Source of the DNA: Halobacteriovorax marinus
GTDB taxonomy: Bacteria > Bdellovibrionota > Bacteriovoracia > Bacteriovoracales > Bacteriovoracaceae
DNA: 64,000 nt
NCBI GenBank assembly: GCA_002163155.1
Contig: MAAO01000004.1
Span: 124,001-188,000 of the forward strand
Direction: 5' to 3'
Part shown: one piece after another, positions 1 to 9,039 of the stretch
Numbering within the stretch: position 1 is the first letter of the stretch
How the letters are laid out: the number at the start of each line of letters is the position of its first letter
The notes under the pieces: model-generated
What the model saw: only the letters and a program-made list of their open reading frames with translations
Databases searched by the model: none
What the model was told of the DNA's origin: nothing
Position numbers and translations under genes: made by a program

Positions 1-871
1 TCTCACCCACCTGCACCCAACTGGCCATATCACCCACAGGATATTTAATAATGGGCATGAGTCTTCTGGAGAGATTTGTAAAAATAAGTTTTCCTACTCT
101 TCCCTCCTCTTCAATAAGTTCACCAGTATCAGCATCAACTATTTCTATAATGGTTGAGGGAAAAACCTTATGTTCACTAGCACTACATTCAGAGTCCACG
201 TATCCTAATTGACCACCATCCACACTGGCATAACCTATGGATGAGATATAGGCATTGGGAAATGCTTTTAAGAGGGATTCTCGCTGATCATCAAATAATG
301 GCTCTCCACCATAATAGATCTGATCGACACAAGTAATAGGTTCACTAGTAAGTGCGGCCATATTAATCAAAGAAGTTGGAACTCCAAAGAGTACATTAAC
401 TTTGTAATCAGTAATTATTTTTAAGCTAACATCTATTTCAGTTTGACCAGTTATAGGAAATTGAGTCACTTTAGTCTGCATTTGCTCAACACTCTTATTG
501 ATAAACAAAAATGAAGCATAGAGATCTCCTGAATAGAAGAGATTGGCACACAGATCTCCGTCTCTCATTCTTAACTGATCCATTCCAAAACCAAAATCAA
601 GTGTGAACTTATTCCACTCCGACTTAGTAAAGTAACTGAACTTAGGATTACCGGTAGTTCCTCCGCTTTTAAAAATGACTCCATCACTAGTCTTATCTGT
701 GAGAACAGAGTTATTCGAAAAGGAATTATGTTTCCAGTATTCATCTTGATTGGTAATAGGAAGATCTGAAACTCTAAATCCACTTGTTGGTAAATGTGCG
801 TAAAGATCTCTGAAGAACTTTGAGTTCTCTCTTACATATGTAATGAGTTCATGAAAATCATATGTACTCAT
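1..871 (-). CDS. AMP-dependent acyl-activating enzyme, PaaK/LuxE-like (3' end outside window)
   Basis: The frame is open from an ATG at 871 to the left edge, giving about 290 codons and no stop, so the C-terminus is missing. Residues about 67-77 (FKSGGTTGNPK) form the glycine/serine/threonine phosphate-binding loop of adenylate-forming enzymes. Further on, a FGVPTSL stretch and a YGGEPL stretch match the core of phenylacetate-CoA-ligase-like proteins. Its ATG overlaps the TGA of the upstream gene by four bases (ATGA), so the two are translationally coupled. Family knowledge predicts activation of a carboxylic acid as acyl-AMP; the substrate cannot be read from the sequence. It is the third adenylating module in a row in this operon. 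Confidence 0.8.
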   Translation of the reverse strand, partial: MSTYDFHELITYVRENSKFFRDLYAHLPTSGFRVSDLPITNQDEYWKHNSFSNNSVLTDKTSDGVIFKSGGTTGNPKFSYFTKSEWNKFTLDFGFGMDQLRMRDGDLCANLFYSGDLYASFLFINKSVEQMQTKVTQFPITGQTEIDVSLKIITDYKVNVLFGVPTSLINMAALTSEPITCVDQIYYGGEPLFDDQRESLLKAFPNAYISSIGYASVDGGQLGYVDSECSASEHKVFPSTIIEIVDADTGELIEEEGRVGKLIFTNLSRRLMPIIKYPVGDMASWVQVGE

Positions 872-3276
872 AGTTTTCTCTCATCGATAACTCTTAATAT
901 TTTTCCACTATTTTTTGAATGAACAAATGACTCAACATTTGAAACAATAATTTCAAAATCCAACGTAAGCTCTCTAGTGACAGCTTCATTTAAGTCTTGA
1001 AAGACATTCATCAACTTTGACTTTTCAATCAAGTCAGTCGTTAAGTAAAGACTAAGTCTATCAATATTAGATTGTGAAGACTCATTAGATATTTTAATTT
1101 GAATGAGGTCAGCGTAATCGAAGTGATCTAAGAGAACCTTTTGAAACTTCATATAATTAAAAAATGTTCCACCGGCACGAAAAATATCCCCATGCCTTCC
1201 TAGTAATTCAAATTTTCTATTCGTTCTACCACAATCACAATTTTCTAGAACCCAACGACCAAGGTCACCTAAGTCATATCGTTCTATCTTTACACAATCA
1301 CGTGCCTTGGAAGTAAAAACTAATCTTCCAATTTCATCACCAGAAACTTTTTCATCACTGTCGATTCTTAGAATCTCTAAGTCCTGAATACTTTCATTTA
1401 AATGATGTTCTCCCTTCACGCAACTTGGACATTGAAACCCAAGCGGACCAGCGTCAACTGACCCATAACTCGCCGAACGGATAATTTGAATTCCAAACTC
1501 TTGAACTAGCCAATCTCTTTGCTTTTGTCCAAAGTGCTCTCCTCCAAAATAGATTTTCTCTACTTTAGATTTCTTAAGAACTTCTGCGTGATTTGAGAAT
1601 AACTCAATTATATATGAGGGCATACCTACGATGACATTGATATCATTTGAAGCGAGAACTTCTGCTACAAAATTCTTATCTTCATAGGCAGCTATAGGAT
1701 ATTGAACAATTTCAAGTTTTTCTAAAATAGTATAGAAGCTTAGAAATCCTCCATAGAGTCCACCACCAAAGAAGAGATTAGCCACCTTATCTACCAAAGG
1801 ATCTAGTCCTGCAGCAAAGAGACCTTCCGCGGCAGCTTGCATTTGTCTGTGATAAGCGTTGTAAGAGAAGGGAGAGATTGCTGTTTTCCCAGAACTTCCC
1901 CCACTTCTAAAAAAGAGATGCGCTAACTCTTCGTTTGGCGTTAGCGCTTGAAAATCTTCTTTAGACATAACTTGTGCTGTACGCTCTACAACTTGTGATT
2001 TTTGTGATAATTCATTCAAACGAAAATGATCTTCCAAACCTGTAAGATCAATACTTATTTTTTTAACAAATCTACTCAGTGCTAATTCACCATCATGTGG
2101 CTCTCCAGCATAGGAGTTTTGCATATCTCCCAAGTTACGAACTCGTAACATTCCAGCCTTTAAAAGCTCATTAATGACTTGAAATTCATTTGAGTTTAGA
2201 TCTATACCTACGGTTTGTAAGTGAATTCTATGGTGTTTTAGAGTTGGGAGAATGGATTCTACAGTAATAGGTTTTAACCAAATGGTTCTCTTTAAAGGTG
2301 AGGCCTTAAAAGTTTCGTCCTCTTCAATATATATGCGCCAATCATTTGTTGGACTCTCAACAACTTGTTTATTTTCAATTAAAGACTCTAACTTTAATAA
2401 CTGATTAAAGTTTGTAAGTTCAGCTTGTTCTTGAATATCTAACTCTCCAAGCGGTTTATCCTTAGAAAGAACTTCAAGCTCAACGGCAAGATCTTTAGCA
2501 ATAGAGAGAAGTTCATCAAACTCTGCATCTAACACATAACAGACTTGCGGAGCTGAGCAGGCCAATTGGTCATATTGAAATATATCTCTTGCCAGTTTCT
2601 TTAATCCTTCTCTCTTTGCTGATTCTAGATCCATTAAGGAAAAGGAAATCTTATGCCCCCAAGGGATGAATCTCTTTGAAGCTGGTACTGATTTTCTAAT
2701 CGTATCAATTGCAGCGTCACCTCCCCAACAAGAAACCACATCACTCAACTCGCTAAGTTTCTCTATTTCATAGGGAGCATCTTGAATAATGAATATTTTC
2801 TTAAGTAGAACTTCTGTTTGATCGCAGGCGATAAGTTTTTGCGCTAACACAAAACAATCATCACCATCTCTGCGACTGAGTTTAACTATATTAGAATTTA
2901 AGCCTAGGAGGGATTCAACTAAAGCGAGAAAGGCCAGTCCAGGAGAATTTGCAGGAGTCACATGCAGTGCGACCCCAAGTGGATAATAAGCCTCCATAGG
3001 TCTAGACTTAAAATCGTTCTTCTTTATATCAAAGGCATCAATTGAACCAAGTTCACTGATAACTTTTTTTTCAAGTTCTTCTTTAGAACAGAACTTTACT
3101 ACTTCTTTTTTGATTTCATCAGAAATTTCTAAATCAGCAAGACCTTTTGAAAATTGATCTAAGCAAATAATAAGTTCTTCTAATTTAAGTTCGTATTTTA
3201 AAGAGTTTTCAACTTTAAGAGAGAAATCTTCAAATGATAGATTGTCGTAAATTTCACCATGGGCCAGAACTTTCAT
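868..3276 (-). CDS. Fused LuxC-type acyl-CoA/acyl-protein reductase and PaaK-like adenylating enzyme
   Basis: Two enzymes in one chain of about 802 residues. Residues about 85-420 resemble LuxC acyl reductases (YYPLGVALHVTPANSPG near 98, candidate catalytic Cys240 in QLACSAPQ). These reduce a thioester-bound acyl group to an aldehyde with NADPH. Residues about 435-802 are a PaaK-like adenylation module with the loop FRSGGSSGKT at 456-465 and late CPSC and CDCGR pairs that may bind zinc. The in-frame GTG one codon upstream (3279) overlaps the stop of the preceding gene; ATG 3276 is preferred. LuxC alone is usually under 500 residues, so the fusion is real or a lost stop. No luxA/luxB is present. 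The aldehyde's fate is unknown. Confidence 0.82.
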   Translation of the reverse strand: MKVLAHGEIYDNLSFEDFSLKVENSLKYELKLEELIICLDQFSKGLADLEISDEIKKEVVKFCSKEELEKKVISELGSIDAFDIKKNDFKSRPMEAYYPLGVALHVTPANSPGLAFLALVESLLGLNSNIVKLSRRDGDDCFVLAQKLIACDQTEVLLKKIFIIQDAPYEIEKLSELSDVVSCWGGDAAIDTIRKSVPASKRFIPWGHKISFSLMDLESAKREGLKKLARDIFQYDQLACSAPQVCYVLDAEFDELLSIAKDLAVELEVLSKDKPLGELDIQEQAELTNFNQLLKLESLIENKQVVESPTNDWRIYIEEDETFKASPLKRTIWLKPITVESILPTLKHHRIHLQTVGIDLNSNEFQVINELLKAGMLRVRNLGDMQNSYAGEPHDGELALSRFVKKISIDLTGLEDHFRLNELSQKSQVVERTAQVMSKEDFQALTPNEELAHLFFRSGGSSGKTAISPFSYNAYHRQMQAAAEGLFAAGLDPLVDKVANLFFGGGLYGGFLSFYTILEKLEIVQYPIAAYEDKNFVAEVLASNDINVIVGMPSYIIELFSNHAEVLKKSKVEKIYFGGEHFGQKQRDWLVQEFGIQIIRSASYGSVDAGPLGFQCPSCVKGEHHLNESIQDLEILRIDSDEKVSGDEIGRLVFTSKARDCVKIERYDLGDLGRWVLENCDCGRTNRKFELLGRHGDIFRAGGTFFNYMKFQKVLLDHFDYADLIQIKISNESSQSNIDRLSLYLTTDLIEKSKLMNVFQDLNEAVTRELTLDFEIIVSNVESFVHSKNSGKILRVIDERKL

Positions 3277-3278
3277 CA

Positions 3279-4433
3279 CTACACCTTGTCCAGTAATTCA
3301 CTAGCAGCAACAGCGCAGCTCTTATTCTTAGAAATACCTGCTCTTCCCAAGATCTCAAACCAAGGTGAGTTTAGCTCACATGAGCAATCACTATGTAATC
3401 TTGCTAGATCTCCCATCAATACATTATTGGCAGGAACCGAAGTGATGTAGGGAGAAATAAAATTAAGATAGCCAACTTCTCCCTCTTCTAACACTTGTAA
3501 TGTTTTAACATCCCTAATCAGAACTCTTGACCAAACGGGAACATGGAAATGATGATTCTCACACTCTATATAAGGGATACAGTGTTCTACTGACCCAAAC
3601 CCATCCCTAAGGCGAGCATTGGGAATCCCTAACATCTCTTCACAAAGAGCATAGAATTCAGTTTTAGAAATGGCCTTATTTTGATGACCTTTCCAACCTC
3701 CACCAAGAAAAACAAGAGAATCCTTATTTAACTTGAGAGGCTCAATTCCTAATTCTTTCATTTTCTCTAAAGTGAAATAGAAGAAAGAGGGAAAACCAAA
3801 TATTCTAACGGGTCTGCCTTCTTTTTCAAATTGTTTTAAAGCTTCTATACAACCAAAGACATCAAACTTGTGTCCAAGGTCTTTACCTAAAAACCTAAGT
3901 CCGTACTTCACACTCTTAATGGGAGCATACTTACAGAGGAAGTTATCAGTGTAGGCCGTACCTAACTTACTTCCCTCTTCAGGTTCATATGTAAAGAGTA
4001 AGTAATTTGTCTCTTCCTTACTTACCCATTGATGTTTCTCATAAATCCAATCCACCATTTTTTGAGCGGAGCCAATGGTCCACTCATCAAAGAAGATTTG
4101 AGACTTCTGACCAGTAGTTCCAGAAGAAGTTAAATGAAGAGAAACCTCTTTTTCACTAATTGATTTAACAACATGGTGTTTAAAGAAGTTTGCAATGATG
4201 TATGGAATTTTCTCTAGGTCTTCAATTGTATTTAAAGAGTTTACATCAAAGCCTTCTGACTCAACGAGCTTTTTATAGAAGTCATTATTTGAAGTGTGCC
4301 AAAGAATATTTTGTTTCATGGCCCTTAAGAATAATTCATGACTTTGTTCAAAGTTTGCGTAGGGCGCTTTTATTTCGCACAACTCTTGCACGAAGTTTAA
4401 TTGCTCAGAGTTAGGAACATTTAAATCACTCAT
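3279..4433 (-). CDS. LuxE-family acyl-protein synthetase
   Basis: This 384-residue protein matches the LuxE acyl-protein synthetase/acyl-CoA-reductase-like family in length and layout. The ATP-binding loop LTSSGTTGQK is at residues 101-110, DGFGSVEHC lies in the core, and the C-terminus has an SCAVAASELL stretch where LuxE carries its acyl-accepting cysteine (here about Cys373). In luminous bacteria LuxE activates a fatty acid and passes it to LuxC; the LuxC-type gene is immediately downstream, with no gap. The upstream GNAT gene ends one base before this ATG. By inference it activates the acyl chain that the next protein reduces. The natural substrate is unknown. Confidence 0.85.
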   Translation of the reverse strand: MSDLNVPNSEQLNFVQELCEIKAPYANFEQSHELFLRAMKQNILWHTSNNDFYKKLVESEGFDVNSLNTIEDLEKIPYIIANFFKHHVVKSISEKEVSLHLTSSGTTGQKSQIFFDEWTIGSAQKMVDWIYEKHQWVSKEETNYLLFTYEPEEGSKLGTAYTDNFLCKYAPIKSVKYGLRFLGKDLGHKFDVFGCIEALKQFEKEGRPVRIFGFPSFFYFTLEKMKELGIEPLKLNKDSLVFLGGGWKGHQNKAISKTEFYALCEEMLGIPNARLRDGFGSVEHCIPYIECENHHFHVPVWSRVLIRDVKTLQVLEEGEVGYLNFISPYITSVPANNVLMGDLARLHSDCSCELNSPWFEILGRAGISKNKSCAVAASELLDKV

Positions 4434-5594
4434 CTAGTCTACCTTTAGAATATTTAAATGCATCCCTATCCACTGCTTTGCGTATTGATCAAGATAGGGT
4501 TTGAAAGAATTATCGATTGAGATCTCACTAAAGTCTAGAGGAACCATGGTTCTAGTTAGGAGAACATAATCTTGCATCACTCCATCTTCTTCTCTCATAG
4601 CGGGATACATGGCCGAAGGAAGAAAGTTATTCTCAGTGAGAAAACAAATAGGATCGAAGCGGTCTGATCTCACCATTGTTTCAACGTAGTAGATCCCGTG
4701 TTCTTTCATTGCAAAGAGCATTTTATTAAATTTATCACCCATTGAAGTAATGCTCTTGTTGGAAGTAATGATCACGCAGTAGTGATCCTTCTTACTAAAA
4801 CTAGCAAAAATTTCAATGCCTTCTTCCATATTTGAAATGATTAAATTTGGTCTATGAAAGGGATAGAAAACAGATTCCTTATCATTTTTAAATGTTTCAT
4901 CAAATCTCTTTTGTACAAATTGAGAAGCGAAGATAAATTCAAACTCTCCTTCTTTAGATGAAAGGTCATGAAATGAATTTTGTTTCTTTAATTCGCATTT
5001 TCTATGATCATAACTAAACTCTTTTCCAGAGACTTCCCTTTCAACTAAAGAAAGAAAAGGAGATATAGAACTTGGTAATACTTCGGCCCTTTTTCTCTTC
5101 TCCAAAACATCATCAGAAAAGATAGCTAGTAACGCTAAGGTTTCGTAGGTTTTAATTTTTCTGCAATTTGGAAAGAAGCCGAGGGGAATAAATCCATTCT
5201 TCATCAGCATTGTTTGTGAAGCCTTAGATATAGTTCTAGCGGTGGCATAAATTGAATTCACTTTCTTTTCAACTCTTAATACATCATTAACCGCGTGAGC
5301 AATAAGTTTAGTGGCAAGGGATTTCCCCCTAAAGTTTGCATGAACCGCAACTCCAGAAAGTTTGGCTATTTTATTTACTGGTTCTAGGTGAATAATTCCA
5401 GAGGCCGCTATTTTCTTGGTCTCAGGGCATCTCATAAGATACCAACAGTTGAGTTCCGGACTCTCTAAGGCACTCACCATAACCGAGCGCTTAGTTCCAA
5501 CTTCTAGTGGATAGTCTTCACCATAAACTGATAGATACAAGTACAGTAGCTCATCAACATCGTTTAATGTGGCCTTCTCAATTAGTAGCTGCAT
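4434..5594 (-). CDS. Two-part GNAT-family acetyltransferase heading the LuxE/LuxC-like operon
   Basis: 386 residues. The first 150 or so look like a GNAT N-acyltransferase: LSGVAVHANFRGKSLATKL at about 77-95 has the acetyl-CoA pyrophosphate-binding pattern (R-G-x-x-x-A), followed by a typical MLMKNGF segment. The second half (about 200-386) has no motif I recognise, but its strand/helix pattern and a FLTENNFLPS segment suggest a second, degenerate GNAT fold. It is the first gene of a four-gene minus-strand operon with tight junctions. Acyl transfer from an acyl-CoA to an amine is the family role. Whether its target is a small molecule or one of the partner enzymes cannot be told. Confidence 0.7.
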   Translation of the reverse strand: MQLLIEKATLNDVDELLYLYLSVYGEDYPLEVGTKRSVMVSALESPELNCWYLMRCPETKKIAASGIIHLEPVNKIAKLSGVAVHANFRGKSLATKLIAHAVNDVLRVEKKVNSIYATARTISKASQTMLMKNGFIPLGFFPNCRKIKTYETLALLAIFSDDVLEKRKRAEVLPSSISPFLSLVEREVSGKEFSYDHRKCELKKQNSFHDLSSKEGEFEFIFASQFVQKRFDETFKNDKESVFYPFHRPNLIISNMEEGIEIFASFSKKDHYCVIITSNKSITSMGDKFNKMLFAMKEHGIYYVETMVRSDRFDPICFLTENNFLPSAMYPAMREEDGVMQDYVLLTRTMVPLDFSEISIDNSFKPYLDQYAKQWIGMHLNILKVD

Positions 5595-5732
5595 TCTTCT
5601 CCATTAGGCGAAATTTTCTCACTTAAAATATTCTTAGATGCCATGTATCATAATCCTAGGTTGCCCCAAGTATTATTGAAAAAAATTTAGGGTCAAACTC
5701 AGACGACTTCACCTATTTTCAGATGGTTAGCT

Positions 5733-6170
5733 ATGAAACAAATCAGTAAACAATTAATTATCTTCCTCTTTCTCACACTAGTGACGTCCTCTATGGCCTT
5801 TGCCAGAAAGCCTGCAGTAGAGCCTGTGACGGGAATTTCGATTGATCAATACGATGATGTTTCACCATCCAAGGCCACTCCCTTTAGTTTTGGCCAAGCG
5901 AAAACTAAGAACCTAGCGCCAGCAAAAACAAAGAAAGAAGTAAAACAAACTTCTCTTAAACAAACGAGTGAGAGTGGAAGTCAAACCAACAAGATCATTG
6001 TCATCCTCATGGTTTGCTTGTTACCGATTGCAGTTTGGTTAGGTCTTATGAAAGGAATCAAAGACCTAGATCAAGAGGAAATGAATAATGTTGTTGATCT
6101 CAATTCTAAGAGAAAAGATACTCTCGATAAGAGTGATGATGATGACATGGATATTCCTAAAGCTTCTTAA
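5733..6170 (+). CDS. Unknown small membrane protein with signal sequence
   Basis: 145 residues, not recognised. Residues 1-24 look like a signal peptide or N-terminal anchor (LIIFLFLTLVTSSMAFA). A Lys/Thr/Ser-rich linker follows at about 45-85, then a second hydrophobic helix at about 88-109 (IIVILMVCLLPIAVWLG), and the C-terminus is strongly acidic (DKSDDDDMD). If the signal is cleaved, the linker lies in the periplasm and the acidic tail in the cytoplasm. It is transcribed alone, divergent from the GNAT operon and convergent with the next gene. The ATG at 5733 has no strong Shine-Dalgarno sequence. Confidence 0.6.
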   Translation: MKQISKQLIIFLFLTLVTSSMAFARKPAVEPVTGISIDQYDDVSPSKATPFSFGQAKTKNLAPAKTKKEVKQTSLKQTSESGSQTNKIIVILMVCLLPIAVWLGLMKGIKDLDQEEMNNVVDLNSKRKDTLDKSDDDDMDIPKAS

Positions 6171-6189
6171 TTTCCCTATTAAATAAAAG

Positions 6190-6212
6190 AGGGAGTGAAT
6201 TCATCACTCCCT
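6190..6212 (-). terminator. Hairpin between convergent genes
   Basis: A perfect 9 bp stem (AGGGAGTGA / TCACTCCCT) with a 5-base loop lies between the stops of two converging genes. Reading leftward on the minus strand it is followed by a T-rich run (CTTTTATTT), so it most likely ends the 6248-8146 transcript. On the plus strand the downstream T-run is poor. Confidence 0.7.
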
Positions 6213-6247
6213 ACTCTAGATTCTCATATAACTATATTTCTTATATT

Positions 6248-8146
6248 CTATTCTTTAACCTGAGGAATATCTTTTACTGATTCTTCCAAAATATAATCTG
6301 GAATCTCAATATCAATATCTTCTACTTTGATATACTCATTTCCATTTTCATCAAAAGATTTCTCTACTGAAACTTTTGTTTTAACACCACTATCATATTC
6401 AGTAATATAGATGTCAGTATCTTCATCAAAAGATTCTACTCTCGTATCGCCATTTAAATCTTCATCACCAGGATGATCATAACCTGCGATCTCTAAATAT
6501 TTAGGTAAAACATGGTAGCGCCAAATCTCATTGAAACTCCAACTATCATAGTACTCACTTCCACCTGACAAGCTTAAATTCATCACACTAAGGCCAGCAA
6601 TCGAAGTTGCAAGTACACCAGTTTTAGTTTGAATCATAGCCGCGAGTTTTGGAATTACTTTATATTTAAGAGGATTCATAATGGCGACATTCTTAAGTCC
6701 ACCAAGAACTCCTGACCACATAAACATAAACGGAAGTAATTTAATTTGTTCTTGAAGAGAGTCTGAATTCTCAACAGGATGTCCTAGCGAAGCGTACAAT
6801 TCATTGTAACCCATACCAAGTCCCACAAGACTAACTCCACCAACAAGACTCACTCCAGCTACCCTTCTCCAACTTTTTAAGAAGTGTCTAATTTTTGAAG
6901 GTTGCTTAGCAATATTAATTGCTCCACCAAAAGCATTTCTTGTTTGAAATGAAGACTGACAATTTACTTCTGCCATAATGGGAGCAAAGATCAGTCCGTT
7001 AGTGACGACTTCCCAAGGGAAGCGGCTAAATTCTTCTTCATTAGATTTATACAAGTGACCGAGCATCGCCCACGTGACAACAAAGTCTGCATACATAGCA
7101 TTTCTTGCTTGAGGAAAGCGTCTTAGACAACTGAAATTCTTCTTGAGTCTTTCTGTGCTAAATATTTTCTGAAAGAAAGTCCTAGACTCTCTAGCAATAC
7201 AATCAGCATCATCACCACAGGCCTCGACGGCAGTTTTCTTCTTAGTAAACATTTCTAGAATAACACCTTGAATTTTCTCTCTAATAGATCTCTTAGGAGT
7301 TAAAGGCTTCTTGGCAAAAGGAAGGAATTCAGAATAATTACCAGCGAGGTAATCACCAAGTTTTTGTCCCTTCTCTACATCTGTTTGCATTTTCTTAAAA
7401 AAATCTCGTGATAAGATATCCTGCTCAGTAAGCCATCTAATGAAATCATCTCCTTGAAAGTTAGATTCAAAAGAATGAAAATTTGAAATGGCACTAGTTA
7501 CGTCTGCAAGAAAATCATCATAACTATCATAACTAGAAAGATCTCTCGCGATTAGACTATTGTAGTCACCCATAGAGGATTCTTTAGCGAGTTTTAAAGA
7601 CATTTTCTGATCGGCAGTCATTCTCTTTAGTTTCGTCATATTTTTAAATGAGAATCCATTTTCTTTATGCCAACTTTTAAATTTTGGAATTAGATCTTCA
7701 TATGTTTTCTTAAGTGTATCAGTACGATTAAAGTCTTCACTCAAATCATCAATGTGAGTTTTAAACCATAGGTTAAATTCAACAGCATCAATATCTCTTG
7801 AAGAGTCTGCTGCAATTTTTGAATAAGCATAACTTTGAAGTTTATTTGGAAATTCAATATCTGAGAGCTGATTTATTTTTACTGAACCTGTCTGAGCTGC
7901 AAAACGTTTCACTTGTGAGAGTTGTGCTGGCAGAAATGATTTCTTAGGATTAAAGAGAAAGCTCAACCCTTTCTTATGTACAATTTTTCGACCGGAAATA
8001 AAGGACTTGATAACTTGTGAACAACTCCCCTTCTCTGTTGGTGCTACAACATCTAGCGAAGCCACTTCCCTATTATTGGGTCTTGTTGTGGAACAAGCTC
8101 CTAATATGAGAAAGAGTGATAGAATGAGAATTTTCTTAAAAACCAT
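6248..8146 (-). CDS. Orphan lipoprotein with internal membrane segments and an acidic C-terminus
   Basis: 632 residues, no family recognised. The N-terminus has a lipobox (LILGACSTT, lipidated Cys about residue 18). Residues about 20-330 are polar and helix-rich. Several hydrophobic stretches follow between about 350 and 530 (for example VAGVSLVGGVSLVGLGMG and LLPFMFMWSGVLGGL), which is unusual for an outer-membrane lipoprotein. The tail is very acidic and contains a DLNGDTRVE loop resembling calcium-binding DxNxD motifs; the next gene downstream of the same strand region carries a near-identical loop. It could be a lineage-specific envelope protein. The 632 residues contain no catalytic signature I could see. 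Confidence 0.6.
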   Translation of the reverse strand: MVFKKILILSLFLILGACSTTRPNNREVASLDVVAPTEKGSCSQVIKSFISGRKIVHKKGLSFLFNPKKSFLPAQLSQVKRFAAQTGSVKINQLSDIEFPNKLQSYAYSKIAADSSRDIDAVEFNLWFKTHIDDLSEDFNRTDTLKKTYEDLIPKFKSWHKENGFSFKNMTKLKRMTADQKMSLKLAKESSMGDYNSLIARDLSSYDSYDDFLADVTSAISNFHSFESNFQGDDFIRWLTEQDILSRDFFKKMQTDVEKGQKLGDYLAGNYSEFLPFAKKPLTPKRSIREKIQGVILEMFTKKKTAVEACGDDADCIARESRTFFQKIFSTERLKKNFSCLRRFPQARNAMYADFVVTWAMLGHLYKSNEEEFSRFPWEVVTNGLIFAPIMAEVNCQSSFQTRNAFGGAINIAKQPSKIRHFLKSWRRVAGVSLVGGVSLVGLGMGYNELYASLGHPVENSDSLQEQIKLLPFMFMWSGVLGGLKNVAIMNPLKYKVIPKLAAMIQTKTGVLATSIAGLSVMNLSLSGGSEYYDSWSFNEIWRYHVLPKYLEIAGYDHPGDEDLNGDTRVESFDEDTDIYITEYDSGVKTKVSVEKSFDENGNEYIKVEDIDIEIPDYILEESVKDIPQVKE

Positions 8147-8245
8147 TAAATTTCCGTTTTCTTTAGTAATACACTATAGAAGTTATCGGAAAATTTGCTC
8201 TTCAGCTTGAACAGAAAAAGGGACTTTTATACTTGAACAATTCGC

Positions 8246-8878
8246 TCAGAAATGAATCCACTCACCCAGGCCTTTGTACATGTAGACACTTGCACTATTT
8301 CCCTGTTTGATAAGAAGTTCTTTTACACCATTTTTATTTAAATCTATAAAACTTAATTTATTTGGTCTCTGGTGATAATGCCCTTGCAGGGTTCTCTTCT
8401 CTTCCCAGAAAATAGGTCCTTTGTAAAAATGCATCTGTTTAAAGTCTCTCTTATCAATTGTGAGAAAGTATAAGCGCACTGTTGAATTCACTTCAATGTA
8501 CTTAGTTAAACCCTCATAGTAGAAAACGATAAGGCTTAGCGTATCTCTCGATAAGTGTCTGACTCTAATTTTATAAATTCTAGCACCAGTACCATTGGGC
8601 TCTAACTTAAAAGACTTAATTCTCTTTTCATCGTAGGCAAGCAGATGCAGCCAAGATTCACCATCTTTAGTTTCATAGAAAATTGATTCCTTTCTATTGT
8701 CACCATTTAAATCGATTTTATATAAGGGAGTGTGTGCAACAAAGTGATACTTCTTAGTTGATTCTTTCCTTATATCTTTATCTAGCTCAGCCGAAAAAAG
8801 CTCTCTAAACTGCCTCTCATCTTGCGATAAGCAATTCAATGAAAGTGAAAATAGAAAGATAAATAGGCATAACTTCAT
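8246..8878 (-). CDS. Secreted protein with two FG-GAP/VCBS-like DxNxD loops
   Basis: 210 residues with a clear signal peptide (LFIFLFSLSLNCLSQ; cleavage or lipidation near residues 16-18). Two loops, DLNGDNRKES at about 55-64 and DLNKNGVKEL at about 181-190, fit the D-x-N-x-D/N-x-x-x-E pattern seen in FG-GAP/VCBS-type repeats and calcium-binding loops. The first is followed by strand-rich sequence, and the protein may be a small two-blade domain. It lies 99 bases upstream of the 6248-8146 lipoprotein gene on the same strand, and that protein also carries a DLNGD loop. The function is unknown; surface or periplasmic location is inferred. Confidence 0.6.
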   Translation of the reverse strand: MKLCLFIFLFSLSLNCLSQDERQFRELFSAELDKDIRKESTKKYHFVAHTPLYKIDLNGDNRKESIFYETKDGESWLHLLAYDEKRIKSFKLEPNGTGARIYKIRVRHLSRDTLSLIVFYYEGLTKYIEVNSTVRLYFLTIDKRDFKQMHFYKGPIFWEEKRTLQGHYHQRPNKLSFIDLNKNGVKELLIKQGNSASVYMYKGLGEWIHF

Positions 8879-9039
8879 AAGATTATTTTAACATATATTC
8901 ATTTTTTGACACTAAGCTGTAAAATGTCACTTTTTTCCCATAAAATAAGGTCTAAAGTCCCTTCAAACATTCACATTCAGCATGTCTTAAGCTAGAATTT
9001 TAAACAATTTGTAATAGCTAAATACGACAGGACACACAC

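Noticed and set aside
571-783. Short open frame on the minus strand in the left-edge gene
   Set aside because: It is out of frame with the adenylating enzyme that runs from 871 to the edge and has no motif; a frame shadow.
1-5594. Bioluminescence operon
   Set aside because: LuxC and LuxE homologues are present, but no luciferase or flavin reductase gene is seen and such genes are common in non-luminous bacteria.
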